DNA from: Molossus alvarezi
Taxonomy: Eukaryota; Chordata; Mammalia; Chiroptera; Molossidae
Direction of reading: 5' to 3'
Assembly: GCA_037176705.1 (NCBI GenBank)
Contig: CM073907.1
Location: 10,695,001-10,759,000, forward strand
Length of the DNA stretch: 64,000 bases
The translations under genes and the position numbers were made by a program. Every line of letters begins with the position of its first letter. Position 1 is the first letter of the stretch. Shown in pieces: positions 1 through 12,883 of this stretch. The notes under the pieces were generated by a model. It was not told where the DNA came from. It saw only the letters and a program-made list of their open reading frames with translations, and searched no databases.

Positions 1-343
1 GACAACACTGCCCGCCTTCAGAGAGGTTGACGGTTAGCTCTAATCCACTAAGAGGGAGTCTCCCTCACTGTTACGGGGATGAGAGAAAGCACCACTGCAT
101 AAGGGGGAATTTCACTAACACCAGTGAGCTGCCAGTATTCTCATCTGCAGAGGAGAAAGAGATGCAAAAAAGAATACATCGATCGAGCAAATTGCAAACA
201 AAAATAAAGAGGTTAGTGCCAGGGCCAGTGAGCCAACAACAGACAACTGCCCACTCCAATCCTCGACCTGAGAACGAAATTCCCACCCGTGCACCAGGTT
301 GCAACTGTTGCCATGTGCTAATGCAATCAAGACAAGAGTGCAG
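1..343. other. Unique non-coding sequence
   Basis: No recognised repeat or exon. The 129-residue plus-strand frame beginning here runs straight into the VES SINE that follows, so it is treated as chance. The last 13 bases (331-343) are the left target-site duplication of that SINE. Confidence 0.5.
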
Positions 344-603
344 CCCTGGCCGGTTTGGCTCAGCGGTTAGAGCGTCCACCTGCGGTCCAGAGAGACCCGG
401 CTTCGGTTCCCGCTAAGGGCACGTACCTCGGTTGCAGTTTGTCCCCAGCCCTGGTAGGTCATGTGGGTGGCAGCCACTCGATGTGTCCCTTTCACGTCGA
501 TGTTTCTCTCTCTCTGTTCCTCTCTCTCCCTCCCACTCTACCTGAACAAAAAATGGAAAAATGTCCTCAGGTGAGGATAAAAAACAAAACAAAACAAAAA
601 AAC
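344..603 (+). repeat. VES SINE, full length
   Basis: The tRNA-derived head (CCCTGGCCGGTTTGGCTCAG) is followed by a B-box-like segment, a body with the 'tcgatgtttctctctc' motif, 'aaaaaatggaaaaatgtcc', and an A-rich tail. A 13-bp TSD, gacaagagtgcag, flanks it exactly (331-343 and 604-616). The intact TSD and full structure indicate a fairly young L1-mobilised insertion. It is non-coding. Confidence 0.95.
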
Positions 604-1418
604 GACAAGAGTGCAGTTGAATTCTTGCAGATTTTCTACAAGTGTTCAGTCCCAGGCTGCAAGAGATACTGTCAAAACAGTCTTCTTCTGACTGTGTTTC
701 TACTTTGGACAGCTCGGGCACACAACAGAATTCCTGCGAAAATCCTAGCACTCCTCCAAGACGGACTCTGCATTAGGGATTCATTTTGAGAGTTCATCTC
801 AGAATTGTGCTACCAAACATTGCACACACACGCACGGCCCCGGAGAACAAGGATCTTTGTCGTTCTTGGCCACAGGACAGTGTTTCCTGAGGCCTGTTTT
901 TTTGCCTTCGACAGACAGTTCAGAGTTTGGCTTCAGAAAAATAAGCGCATGACTGTCCTAAATCCCGGAGAGAAAAACCTGCAACATTGTTACCATATCA
1001 ATTACATCAAGCACTCCTAATTAGGGCTCTGCATTTCATTATTCTTCAGGCAGGAGGAGTACCTTAACGTTTGGAGCACCAGGTAAACAAAACCTCACAC
1101 TGTCCCTGTTTCGAAAGTTTGTTTTTAGAAACATCACCCGGGTCCCCCAACCCCAACTGCAACAGCACAATGGCCCATTGTTGAGTGCTGACCTTGACCT
1201 CTGCAGGACAATAGATCTGTTTGCTCCCTCACAGACCCCTCAGAGCAAACTTTGTTTTAATAAGGAAGTCTCTTCCTTCTTAAAGGATGCAAAAGAGTAA
1301 AAACCAGAACACGAGCGTGCGGCCAGTGGATTTCCAAGCTCAGGCTGAACACAAAGGATTGGAGCTCGGCTTGTCATAAAGGCACATCACGGCTTCTGTT
1401 TCTCTGGGGACAGAGACC

Positions 1419-1435
1419 GGGGGGGGGGGGGGGGG
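1419..1435 (+). repeat. Poly-G run, (G)17
   Basis: Seventeen consecutive G residues are seen directly. Such tracts are slippage-prone, can form G-quadruplexes, and are common sites of assembly error. Confidence 0.9.
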
Positions 1436-3404
1436 TCTGTTCTGGAATTGTCCCAGGAGGTCATTTTAGGTATCATAACAGGAAACATCCCAGTCAGAAC
1501 GTTACTCCTATCTACAGGACAAAACAAGGAGCCAAACAAAAGCAGAAATGCACAGAAGGTGACTTCTAATGGGAGTCACAGAAGGAGTCGATCGTCCTCT
1601 TTCCAGGAAGACAGAAAGGACAACAGCTGTCCTCGGGAAGGCGACAGCCTGGAAGCGAACCTGCTGAAGCATCGGCGGAGAAGCCCCTTTTCTGGAACCT
1701 TCCAAGGAATGGATAAACTTCTTTTTAAACGTACAAACACAGCCCCCATGGGCCAAGGAACGGAAGCCCCCCCCCCCGCCCCTTCTGAACAGCTCCAGCC
1801 CAGCCCCAGATGAAGGAAGAATGTGGACAAAGAAATCACATTGGCACCGTGGAAAGAGAAATTGCAGAGAACTGTACAATTCTATTTTACACCACCCTTG
1901 CAACTCATTCAACCCCCATCACTGCCCCTCACCCCTTCCACGGGCAGACCCCCCTCAACAAGACTGCAGTAATCTGGCCAGAGGCAAAAGCAGCCTCTCC
2001 TTGCTGAGAAAGTGGCTTTGTAGAAAGTGCGGTCCCATCACACTTCAGTAAGTGGCTACGGGATACAGGGACCTCGGTACACACAAGTTAGGTCGACAGA
2101 CTGGGGACCAACCAGAGCTCTTCCCGGATCCTCCCATGTGGAAAGCTGTTGGGATAGCTCTGGTTTTCACTCCTTCATGACCCCCGTCTGGACTAAGGCA
2201 CCATCCCGTGTCTCCATGCCCTGCACCTTGGCCCCACTCCGACCTGGCATGCCTGAAACGGAACTAAAATGAAATTTAACTCGACTGAGTTCACAGGGCT
2301 TGGCTAGGTCACAGCGCTGGCCTAGGTCAATCCTTGGGGTGAACAAAAACAGCATTAAACAGCGATGGAAGCCTATTCCCTGCTGAGAGGAACTTTTTTT
2401 TTTAAGCCACAATCAAAATCACCCCACTTCTCACCCCCCAACTTTCTCTGAAGGGTTAAGAATAAAAACGTCTGAGTGTTTCCACTGTGCCAGTAGGTGA
2501 CGGTAAGAGTTAAAGGTCCTTGCTCCTTCCCACCAGTTACCTACACACAAGCATAACAGTTGTATTAGTTGCATCTTCTCAATAGAAGCTTCCAATCCAG
2601 CGTGTTTGCACGCATGTGTGTGTACATGTGTGTGAGCTGCATTCCTTTTTCTCTTGTCCTGGCCACCTAAACATCCCGAGTGACTTTGCACAAAGGATCG
2701 CATCACTTGGGGCTCAAAAGAAGCCCCTAAGACAGCTCGACACCCTTCTCTCTTACAGACACAGGTGAGCATCAGTGCCCTCCCCTCCACACGAGTCATC
2801 AATGAAACCTGTTCAGAACAGTGACAACAGTCTCGGAGCAACAGTACGTACCCCAGTGGGCTCGGTGTGTGTCTGCTCGTTAATGAGGCTGCACTCAATG
2901 TCCTTTTCTAATGAAGACCCTTCCAGGTGCCCTAGATCTCCCAATGCTGGAGCCGACTGACCCATGGCTCATGTAGTGTTTCCACCTTTCAGAGGTGTTC
3001 CCAGGAGCTGCAGCAGGAAGGATGCTCAGGGAACCCCCCAGCGGGCAGTCGTCGCTCTGTTTTCAGATATTTCCGGTGACCCCCAGAATTCAGTGTCTCT
3101 ACCGGCTTGATTTGCCCCGGTGGGACTGGTACCTGCTGAACCCAGGCATCCATTCTGCTGGAGTTAAACAATGCAAAGAGCGAGTGAAGCAGAAATAGGT
3201 GTGAAGCCAAGACTCTTCCACAGAATCGGATCCTTTAATTAGATAACTCACAATAGAAGCACAGATTGTATTGCTCAAGCCAGAGTGTTCAAAGGGTTCA
3301 TTTCCTCACCAGCACATTCTCCCTAAACAGATGACAACGGCTATGGCCAGAGTGTTTGGTTTCTCCTGATGGCTCTACCATCAACACATTGTGTCTGCCA
3401 TAAA

Positions 3405-3475
3405 TGTGAACCCTCCTGTGGGCCAGGCACCATGGTGATGCTGGGGATACGAAAATAAATAACAATTAGGTTTGA
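3405..3475 (+). repeat. Possible L2 LINE relic
   Basis: The motif 'gggccaggcaccatggtgatgctggggatacgaaaataaataac' (split here only for description) follows the pattern 'tgccaggcac...ctggggatac..aaataaa', typical of the L2 3' region. It is short and diverged. Confidence 0.4.
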
Positions 3476-5237
3476 AAGCCTTAAAAACCCTTTAAGAAGG
3501 CATTGGACAAGCCAGAGATCAAGCTATAAATACAACACAAACTGTCCCACGCTACGGAGAAAGAACAGATTAATTTCTTTGGGGTAGGGGAGAAGGGTTT
3601 TAAGAGTAAAGAGGGTTTTAATCAGGAGATGGCATTCAGAGTCCTTATAAACCCAGCAGAATAGACATCTGGCCATAATAAATCAAAGCCCTGAGTTCAG
3701 GGTCCATATTATTACTCAACAAGGATAATTCAAGCAATTACTAGAGTTATCATGATCCAACACATAAGTTCACTTGAGGACCCCAACTATGTAAGCATGA
3801 ATATTTTTTTGGCTGCCTCTAGCTAGCATGTTTATGAAAAACAGGTTAAGTTACTGGCTCCAAATTACTTTTTAATAAAAAAAGCAAACAACAAAAAAGC
3901 TTAAGCTTTTAATATTTTCTTTTTTAAAAAACTGGAACATAATCTCCTTGTCAAGAGCATGCATGATTAATGACTTATATGATATAAGCTTACGTATCTG
4001 TGTTACTATTACATGACATTTCCTAACAGCCTATAATTGCCCTAAAGATTCTTCTGGAACTGATAAGCTCCCTTCCCGCTCTTCTCTCCCTTAAAAAATA
4101 AAATCCTTGTGTAATTTCTGGAAAATTTTAGTCTACGACTCTCCATGGGCCATTCAAAAATGGGAACTATTGTCAAGTTATTCACATGAAATTCTGAAGG
4201 TATTAGCATCAAGAGAGAATAGCTCACTTCCACAAAAGAGCTGATGCAAATACTGTACTCCAGAGACGTAGAAGGAACATTAGAAATCAGTCTACCTGTA
4301 CAGCTAGACCAAACCAGGTTGACCAGGTCAACAACGAAGACTGAATCAACCAGTTGGGTCAACATCACACCAAGAAGCATTGTTACTTCATAGGCTCTGA
4401 GAGAAACCGCAGGCAAAGATCTATCTAGAACGGAGAACATGGGACAGCCGGATACTCTATAAATGATCGTCCTTAAATTTTCCAGATGGGGGAGCCTTCT
4501 CTGTTTGACAGATAAGGAAAGTGATGTTGACGGGGATCAAATGCGTTAACACAAAAGCCTAGGTCTGTCTGTCGGTTTTTCTAGCATAGTCCTCCACATC
4601 ATGGTATTCCACTGTGGTTCAGGAGACAGCACCACTGGGCACCTCAGCCCAAAGCCACTTCTCTGCGACAGTTTTAAATTCAGCCAGAGACTGACCCATA
4701 ATGTAGTCCCCACATCTCCTTATAGTGGCTAGCATCAGACGCGACTCAAACCTAACATGGCTGATTCAACATCCAGGTCTCCGGTCAAGGCCACAAATGG
4801 ATCGAATCGCTGTCACAGATACAGACCTTTCAGGATCTGAAGCAATTAATCTGGTAACAGTACTATTTGCAATTAGAAATTGGTTTCACAAATCTGTGAA
4901 TAACAGGGACCAGGAGAGTGTGCCAGGGTTCTGGAGACCACAACTTACATTGTATCCCTTTCCTTTTGTAGACCTTGCAAGTAAACAGAGTTCAGGAGGC
5001 TAATTTCCATTGAATATAAGGTAATTAACTGTTTAAAAGAGGGGAGATAAAGGCATACCCCACCTTACTGAATTGGCTTTTCTAGAGAAAACAATACCCA
5101 AGGAAGACAATCAAGATTTACACATTTAATTCACTTTCACAGAGACATGCCAACATATATCTGTAAAAACAATTTTAATCTTCAGGCTCTTTGTGTTGGA
5201 AGAATATGCCCAGACAGTGGTTGAAAAAAGAAAATCA

Positions 5238-5325
5238 CCCTGGCCAGTTTGGCTCAGCGGTTGGAGCTTCAGCCTGCGGACCAGAGAGTCCCGGGTTCGG
5301 TTCCTTCTAGGGGCACGTACCAAAA
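5238..5325 (+). repeat. VES SINE, 3'-truncated (head only)
   Basis: Only the tRNA-like head is present, up to 'ggggcacgtacc', followed immediately by an A-rich tail. A-rich sequence also precedes it, compatible with a TSD of the 'aaaaaagaaaat' type. Losing the 3' body while keeping a tail suggests priming from an internal site or a later deletion. Confidence 0.85.
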
Positions 5326-5453
5326 AAAGAAAAAATAATCTAAGTTATAGGAGATTAAACGTCAGAGAGATAACCTAATAATGTAAAGTTTTGCAAACTT
5401 GCCTTCCTGGCCTGTCTCCCACATTTAGTCATTCATTTCAATATGTAGCAAGA

Positions 5454-5675
5454 CCAGCCGGTGTGTCTCAGTGGACTGAGCATCGTCCCATGGACTGAGA
5501 GGTCCCAGTTCAATCCCCAGTCAGGGCACATGCCTGGGTTGCTGTCTCAGTCCCCAGTAGGGGGCGTGCAGGAGGCAGCTGATCGATGTTTCTCTCTCAC
5601 ATCCATGTTTCTCTCTCTTTCTCCCTTCCTCTCTCTTAAAAAAAAAAAATTAATAAAAACTTTAAAAAAGAAAAG
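5454..5675 (+). repeat. VES SINE, older subfamily
   Basis: The head 'ccagccggtgtgtctcagtg' is followed by a B-box-like 'gttcaatccc', the diagnostic 'cccagtagggggcgtgcagg' segment, a CT-rich body and an A-rich tail. This subfamily differs from the copy at 344-603 in the middle segment. Confidence 0.9.
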
Positions 5676-5888
5676 AAAGAATGAATCCCTAAAACGTGTC
5701 TGGGCCTGTATCAGATCTGGGGACCCAACAGGGTATAGGACTTGTGTGATTCCTCCACCCATGAGTGCAGTGTTTAAGATCCCTCTCTGTTCTCTAGTGT
5801 TTCAAGACATCATCCCTGCCTTCTAAAAGTTTACTACCTCCTCGGGCAGACAGGACCTGTGCATGATGGTAAATTAAACATAAAAACA

Positions 5889-6160
5889 GCCCTGGCCGGT
5901 TTGGCTCAGCGGTTAGAGCGTCGGCCTGTGGTCCAGAGAGACTGGGGTTCGGTTCCCGTTAAGGGCACATGCTTTGGTTGCAATTTGTCCCGGGCCCTGG
6001 TTGGGTGGTGCGGGTGGCAGCCACTCGATGTGTCCCTTTCATGTCGATGTTTCTCTCTCTCTCTCTCTCCCTCTCCCTCCCTCCCACTCTATCTGTACAA
6101 AAAATGGAAAAATGTCCTCGGGTGGGGATAAAAAAAACAAAAAACAAAACAAAAAAACAA
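5889..6160 (+). repeat. VES SINE, full length
   Basis: The complete head, B box 'ggttcggttccc', body and (AAAAC)n-type tail are visible. It is of the same young type as the copy at 344-603. The minus-strand copy at 7602-7857 is of the same subfamily in inverted orientation. Confidence 0.93.
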
Positions 6161-7588
6161 AAGCCATGTACGTTCGAAGGAAGAAGTGTTTCCTGAAAGA
6201 AAAGGATCCGGAGACACGGAAAAGAAGGCTGAAGGCCATTTCAGATGAATGGAAGAGAGCGAGACGTCATCCAGACAGGAACGTGGACAGCGTACCCAGT
6301 GGGCGAAGATTTCTAAAGCTGCCACCACGGAGCCCAGTCAAGCCTGAACAGGGTCCATACAAAAGAGTGCCAAGCTGGTGGGTGGGACAGAAGATGGATT
6401 TCGGTGGGAGAAAGTGGGTGCAGGACATTTATCAGGACACTAGAGGTCCTGGGGAGGGATGAGCAATGAGCAATCAGAAAAGATTGGGCAGAATTTCGTC
6501 ACCGATGACACACGTCATGGCTTTGCCGTGAGGCCAGTCTATCAACGGTAGAGTCTAGAGGTTGGCTTTGGAAAACCAATGCATTTGGAGTTTCACACAC
6601 TGAGTTTGTGATGATGGGAGACTCCGCCAGTGCTCGAGACTGGTGGATAGTGGGACAAGGGACAAAAGGACACAGGGGGAAAGCAAGCCCAGAGGGAACC
6701 TACCTCTATCACTGTGACAGGTGAAACCATGAAGGGACGAGCATCTGAGAGCTCCCTCTCCATGAAGAGGGACAGAATGCCACTCCAGAAACACGGGGGA
6801 AGGCGGGAGGGGACAGAGAAGAGTCCCTCGAAGAGTGAGGAAGCTCAAAGGGGGTCTCAGCTGAAGGGTGGGAAAGGGCACTCAGGCCGACGTGGTAAGC
6901 GGAGGAGCAATGAACAAGCCTTCAAAAGGCAGGCTACCCCATCCCTTGCTGTCTCCGTATTAGAAAACCATATTTCCTTTAGTTATGGTGGACACTGGAT
7001 AAGGAGTCGATTAGTCACAACTCTACGGGACCAGCCCTTGGATTCAATTCTATTTTGTTTTGCACGCTTGGTTATTTTCATAAATAAATTACTTTCCAAT
7101 CAAAAACAAGGCACAGAGAAAAAAGCGAGGGCATCAGATTTCACCAAAACACCGCGGTCCAAACACAGCAACGGTCGATGCAGGAGGAGCTGGTCTCTGG
7201 CATTTATGCATAAAAAAAAAACAAAATCCAAATCAACAGACGCCAATAGTAGAGTCACCTCCAGTTTTTCCAAGGTCGTAATCGCTGCACATAAAAAGGT
7301 GTCAAGTCACAGACTGTCCCCAAACAGCGGGAACCCTCATGGCCTGCCTCTCTGGGGATCCGGGAGCTGCAGCCGTCTCCTGCTTGTTAGAACAGCATGA
7401 TTCTAAATCGAAATGTTCACGATGATCCCACAAAACGATGCAACGCAGACCTCACCCCCCTCTAGACCCGCATTTCAAAGCAGTTCATCATTCAATTTTG
7501 GCTTGTAAATGCATTCTTTATAAAATAGAACAGAACAGCCTAATTAGATATTTGTGTAACACCTGGAGAAAGGGGGCAGGGGGGAGGA
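6161..7588. other. Unique non-coding stretch
   Basis: No recognised repeat. It contains the longest frame in the window (6714-7400 plus, 228 codons). That product is rich in K, R and S, has no recognisable domain, begins at an arbitrary ATG and has no splice context, so I do not call it a gene. Confidence 0.45.
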
Positions 7589-7601
7589 GCTCAAGTTATT
7601 T

Positions 7602-7656
7602 ATTTTTTTTATCCTCACCCGAGGACACTTTTCCATTTTTTGTTCAGATAGAGTGG

Positions 7657-7700
<44 letters not shown>

Positions 7701-7857
7701 TCGACGCGAAAGGTACACATCGAGTGGCTGCCACCCGCACCACCCAACCAGGGCCGGGGACAAACTGCAACCAAAGCATGTGCCCTTAGCGGGAACCGAA
7801 CCCCAGTCTCTCTGGACCACAGGCCGACGCTCCAACCACTGAGCCAAACCGGTCAGG
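7602..7857 (-). repeat. VES SINE, full length, minus strand
   Basis: The reverse complement shows the standard head (…GCCAAACCGGTCAGGGC on the plus strand), body and tail. It includes a (GA)n run at about 7660-7694, which is the expanded CT tract of the body. A 13-bp TSD, gctcaagttattt, flanks it (7589-7601 and 7858-7870). Confidence 0.95.
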
Positions 7858-10732
7858 GCTCAAGTTATTTTTGGAGGTGACAGCAGCTATTGTGTGGAAA
7901 ACTCACAGAGCAATTCCATCCAATCAATACTTCAATACTTCGGTTACTTAGCGTCCCGTTACTTGACGTGGATCATGCCAAAGGCGTGGAAGAAAAGGCG
8001 GGGGTGGCGGCGGAAACGGGGACCTAGCAAAGATATTCTCACTGTACGTATCAAACGTGGTAAAAGGGAGCTGCACTTGGCAAAATGACTCGCTCGAATC
8101 AAAGTCGGAACTGGAGATTATCTTCAAATGTGTAACGTTTTTCTCCTGGTAAGGACTTGTATAATAACAAGAGGCAGGATCCTAAGAAGCCCTGGGGACC
8201 TGTTTTACTGAATAAGAATCGCGTGCAATTAGGCCAACAATTGTAACTAAGTGTTTCCGAGGGCTTGGAGTCATTGTTCTTCAAGTAGTTCGAATGTCAA
8301 GTTCATATAAAGGGTTGGTTCTCCCGCATTGAACTGAATTGGTCAACTTCCCTTCACTGGGATGTGAAGATGCAGAAAAGCAATAAATAGTACGCACGAG
8401 GCCTTTCCTGGGTTAAAAGATCATTAATTACCTTTCACAGGAGTTGGGGTACAGCAGCCCCGTGGCCGAAGCATAGGAATGGAAGGTTAACGGGAAAGTG
8501 ATTTCAGGGGTTTCGTGTTCCTTCCAAAGCAAATCAACTACCCTGTTTCTCTCCATGGTTTCCCACAGCCCTGTTTGACTCCAACTAATCAGCACAAGGC
8601 GTCACACACAAACATGTCATTTCTCCCTGTCCTGCCTCCCCCTGCAGCCAATGGCGAGGCCACCCAGCAGTCAATTGCAGGGACCTGACCAAGGTGCCGT
8701 CTTACAAAACTGGAGGAATGGGCTCTCGGCGGCTCTCCTTAGGATTCTGGCTGGAGCCCAAACCAACTGGGAATCCAAGAGAAGCCCCCACAGCCTCCCC
8801 TGAAGTCAAAGGGAGGACTGTGAGAAGGTACCCCCAAGCATCTAGACTCCTGGGGGCAAGGTCAGAACGCACCCTAGTTGGGCAGCCTTGTCCGTGATGA
8901 GTTACCACTCAACCGGGCACACCTGTCCAGTCCCCGTGTCCCAAGTAACGTTTCTCCCACTGACTTTCTCAGATCACCACCACGCCCCCGCTGGATTTCG
9001 GAGGCTCAATGACCAACAACAGGGCAAACGCAACACTTGATTCATCAGCTTTTAGCAAGTGACACGGGGATGGGAGACAAAAAAATTCTTCTCAGTCCCT
9101 CCTCTCCACTGCCCACGACGACAATGAGTGTCTTTCCTTCTGATTGCCACTAGCAGTTTAAATGACCACATGTAATCGGCCAAGTGGGAGCCGGCTTCAA
9201 AGGCCATTCACAAAAGGAGTGAATGGCCCTTTAACCAGTGCACACTGTTCCAAGTGCTTCAGTTCACCAAGTCAGGAGGGCTTCCCCAAACTCTCCACGT
9301 GAGCGTCCGAATGGAATCCAGCCTCTTCCCCCCGCAACTGCCTCCCCCTCCGGTTCGCTGAGAATGTTGGCATCGCTTAAACGCAACACTAGCGATTGGA
9401 ACTAGGGGTCCTAATGGGATTGTGTCTGGAGGTTTATGTTCATATCCGATGTGAGCTGCAGTCACGTGGCTAAAGGCGGATTTCCCCCAAAGCTTTTCTG
9501 AAGGTGGCCCCAAATGCCAGGCAACGAGTCCTGCCTGGTTCCCAAGAGCCAGGTGCTCTGAACTCTGCAACATGAGTCTAAAGGCCGGCATGAGACAGAA
9601 CTGCCTTGTTCATTTGTTATTTCCCATCTGATTTTTTTTTGGGGGGGGGCTGGGAGGGGAAGGTGCTGAAAACATGTGGCCACTGAACCTCTAGAACAGA
9701 TAATGGTGCGTTCTTGTCCTACATTCAAATCTCAGTAACACAGCAATCACACGTCGTGCTCAACGCTCCTCTTGTCCTTTTTTTCTAAAATGAGTGCTTA
9801 GTGCATATGAAGAGGGTAATCCTAGGCAGCCCATGGCCAGATTACACCCCTTCCCCCAGGCAGGGGGCAAGCCACCGGGGGAGCAACTCTCAGTACTCGG
9901 CTGCAGATTTGGGGACTCCAGCATGTTCGAGATACTCTTGTCAGCAACAAAATACAGCATTTCCTTCTGTCTTTATCACGCTGGTTGCCAGACAACTGCA
10001 CAGAGCTCCAGTAGGTGATGTTACAGCAAACATTTCCCTAAAACATTTATATATGTCCTTGATAAACAATAGGACGTTTAAAAGAGATACGAAGTTACTC
10101 CTGGAACCTTCCAACTTCCTCCCACTGAGGCCGAAGAACCTAGTCTTCATGCACCTGGCAGAGGAGGAGGAAACCAAATTCCAGAGGAAGTCTATAGATT
10201 TATAGCCTAAATATGTCTTCCTGTAGCATATTTAATACACTTAAGCCTTAGTCACCCTACACACTCTGAAAATGGTCTGTGACAATAAATTACAGTAGCT
10301 GCATCTTTCATTGCAATTCACATAAATATCATTTTGCTTCCAGGAAACCAATTATAGAGGAGTAAATCATTTTTACATTGCCTTCCAAAAATCTTTAATT
10401 TTCAGTTGCAACGTGCACTAGAATCACAAGAGAAATACGGCTTGCATAGTCTATCCTTCGGTATTCTGTGTCTAGCAGGTTAAATACTGTAGGGAGTGTT
10501 ACAATTTGGTTGATTTTTGTAACAGTTGGGGTGTTGGAGTCTGTGTGTGTAAGTATTAAATGCAATAAATATTTCTTGAACTTGGGCAATCTGCAGGTGT
10601 CCAGACTCCCGGGGAAGCATTTGGGGATCGCCATGATTTCAAGAAGTCAACCACTGCCTCCATGACCAGCTGCTTTATGGGCACCGATGACATGCCAGGA
10701 ACTTCCCCACACCCTCTACACATGACAGTTCA

Positions 10733-10840
10733 TCGCCATGACACTTCTGAGTGGTGGGGATGACCATCCCATTTCCAACAATGGAAAGCGATGCTGAGGG
10801 CCATAGAGGTCACAGGACTGGTCACATTGGAGGCTCCGCC
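10733..10840 (-). repeat. MIR SINE relic, minus strand
   Basis: The series 'gtggggatgaccatcccatttccaacaatggaaa...gaggtcacaggactggtcaca' follows the inverted MIR core (tattatccccattttacagatgaggaaa... aaggtcacacagc). It is strongly diverged. Confidence 0.45.
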
Positions 10841-11019
10841 CAACTCGCAAACCCACGGAGCGGTCCAATCCATGGCACCACTACGATGCCTTCTAGACTG
10901 TGCCAGGTTGGTGAGACCGAAGAACAAAACAACACAGTGTAAGGGGAGGGACTGAAAACTACAAATGCAATAATGAGCTTAGGAAAAACGCAGACCTTAG
11001 CCAGGGAGGGATGGTCAAG

Positions 11020-11375
11020 GACAGGGTGCAGGGAAGAATTGCAACGAAGAGGAAGGAAGCCTGAGAGGGGGCATGAGGGTGGAAGTCAAGGACTGAGCAT
11101 CTGAGCAGAACCTTAGGAAACCCAGTTAGCGGTCCACACCTCTGGGAGCAGCAAAACATAAGCCCAGGTGTGCAGAGAGGGAGCGAAGTCTAACAGTTGG
11201 GACTTCACATCATAGACAGCGGGGAGCCCTTACGAATTATTTTAAGCAGATAAGTTTTAACCAATGCAGTGGTTTAGATAAACAGTCTGACAGTAAGTTC
11301 TAGGGTGGACGGAAGGGGATGAAAGGCTGAAAGTGAGGACTTTAACCAGGAGACCACTTGGGGTAGAGGCATCAG
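11020..11375 (+). repeat. Possible L2 LINE 3' relic
   Basis: The order of motifs ('cttaggaaacccag', 'ggggagcccttacgaattattttaagcagataag', 'gaccacttggggtagaggcatca') resembles the L2 3' region with its 'gggttttaagcaggggagtgacatgat...' segment. It is diverged and its boundaries are uncertain. Confidence 0.4.
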
Positions 11376-11428
11376 GACTGAAAAAGGGAGGGAAACGTGT
11401 AAGGCCTTTGCATTAAGGAATAAAGCAA

Positions 11429-11647
11429 CATGCCCAGCCGGTGTGGCTCAGTGGTTGAGCGTCGACCCTGCACCAAGAGGTCGCCGGTTCGATTCCCGGT
11501 CAGGGCACATGCCCAGGTTGTGGGCCAAATCTCCAGTGGGGGCATGCAGGAGGCAGCCAGTCGATGTTCTCTCTCATCCATGTTTCTATGTCTCTCCCTC
11601 TCCCTTCTTCTCTCTCTCAAAATCAATAAAGGAAAAAAAAAAAAAAA
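11429..11647 (+). repeat. VES SINE, older subfamily, full length
   Basis: Head 'cagccggtgtggctcagtgg', B box 'ggttcgattccc', middle segment 'cagtgggggcatgcaggagg', CT-rich body and 'aaaatcaataaag' plus poly-A tail. An 11-bp TSD, gaataaagcaa, flanks it (11418-11428 and 11648-11658). Confidence 0.94.
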
Positions 11648-11693
11648 GAATAAAGCAATACACTGGAAGGAAAATGCCTCCCAAGGGGTGCAC

Positions 11694-11722
11694 ATTCTCT
11701 CTCTCTCTCTCTCTCTCTCTGT

Positions 11723-11758
<36 letters not shown>
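11694..11758 (+). repeat. Compound (CT)n/(TA)n microsatellite
   Basis: An uninterrupted CT array (11694-11720) is joined by 'gtctt' to a TA array (11725-11758). It is a likely length polymorphism. It follows the VES copy at 11429-11647 by about 35 bases and is not part of its tail. Confidence 0.95.
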
Positions 11759-11761
<3 letters not shown>

Positions 11762-12883
11762 CCTGAAAGTAGCAGTTAACCAAGCTACTTGTTTGTTTGT
11801 TTACAGTGGCTGTTGTGGTTTTTAAACCAGACTGGCTCAGAGTGAGAAGCATTTTTCCGGGACAGTCTGAACTCGTCCATCACAGGCAGGAACCCCGGTG
11901 AGAATTAAAACAAGAGCCACTGCTGTTAAGCACAGTAAACGTAGCGTTCGCGTCACGCCACCGGTCTGTCACCTGGAAAGGTGCAGAGGGCGCAGGGACC
12001 AGCCCCGCTTGGCTCACAACCTCGGCTGGACTCAGCCCTGACCATGTCTCCATTTTCCATGAGAAATGGCCGGGGCCATACTGGTAGGGCAAAGCCAGAA
12101 CACTGGCTCTTCGATGAGCCTGGATGCTGTGCGGACACCTAGCAACTCACTGAGATGGCTCTTCCATGAACCACCCATCCTGGTGGGCACTGCTCTGCCC
12201 CTGTTCTTTAGAAGTCTGCTGCTGTCTGGGGGTGTAGGGGAGCAGGGAAGGAGACTGTCTGGGGAGCGGGGGAGGGAAGGCAGCTACTCAGGTTTTGTGC
12301 GCATTTGAAATCTCTACCAGGCACGTGATGCCAACTGTTCCAATTGGTTCCAAGTGACATCACTTCATTATTCAACTGTGTTTGCGTTTCAGCTTGCCCC
12401 CTGTCAGGGACTTCAGGACCTCACCAGGCCAAATCCTTTGGAAGAGAGAGAACAGGGGAAGAAGCGTGTCTTAGCATGTCGCAAAGTGTCAAATGTCCTC
12501 TGCTCGTCTCTGCGCGGTGCGGGACAGCACGGGGCAAACCAAGGTTTCCGTCGTCACCACCGGCCTGCAGGGATTCTCGCACTGCGGCTGCGACGCCCTG
12601 AGTGAGGTCCGCCCGGTGGACTCAAACGCAAGTCCTGACAGTTTGCTCTCAAGCGGGGAGACGGCAAAATGGGAACCACATGCAACGCTGTGCCAGGATC
12701 TCGCCTAAATCACTCGCACGTCAAAACCTCAAAGGACGTTTCCAACGTAGGCAAATGCTGCCTCTCTTTCTGCACAATAAGTCATTCTCATTTATTTCAC
12801 CGAATTCTACTATTTTTACGTTAGCAATGTGACCATCAGAAGTTGGAAGGAGTCCTTTCTGTTTTGGAAAATAAAGCAGGTTA
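11759..12883. other. Unique non-coding stretch
   Basis: There is moderate GC with scattered CpGs near 12480-12660 and no supported exon. Overlapping frames at 12344-12708 in all three phases argue for compositional openness rather than coding. Confidence 0.45.

Larger units (their letters stand above)
617..5236. other. Unique non-coding stretch with weak old repeats
   Basis: About 4.6 kb with no gene that I can support. It holds a 17-base G run (1419-1435), a possible L2 relic near 3400-3480, and AT-rich DNA at 3780-4030. The longest frames (1448-1813 plus, 2431-2898 minus, 4042-4440 minus) show no recognisable domain, no paired splice signals and no repeat-independent support. Confidence 0.5.
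7871..11417. other. Unique non-coding stretch with ancient MIR/L2 relics
   Basis: No gene is supported. It contains the MIR and L2 relics listed separately and a T/G homopolymer junction at 9634-9650. The frames here are under 135 codons and carry no recognised motif. Confidence 0.5.

Noticed and set aside
344..420. tRNA-like sequence with A- and B-box motifs, repeated across the window
   Set aside because: All such sequences are heads of VES SINEs with SINE bodies and tails. None has an intact cloverleaf followed by a Pol III terminator as a stand-alone tRNA gene would.
4042..4440. 132-codon minus-strand frame with hydrophobic stretches
   Set aside because: No recognised family, AT-rich context, no splice signals and no conserved-looking motif.
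6714..7400. Longest frame in the window, 228 codons, plus strand
   Set aside because: Low-complexity K/R/S-rich translation, no recognised domain, no splice context, and no reason from the flanks to expect a gene. Length alone is not sufficient in 64 kb.
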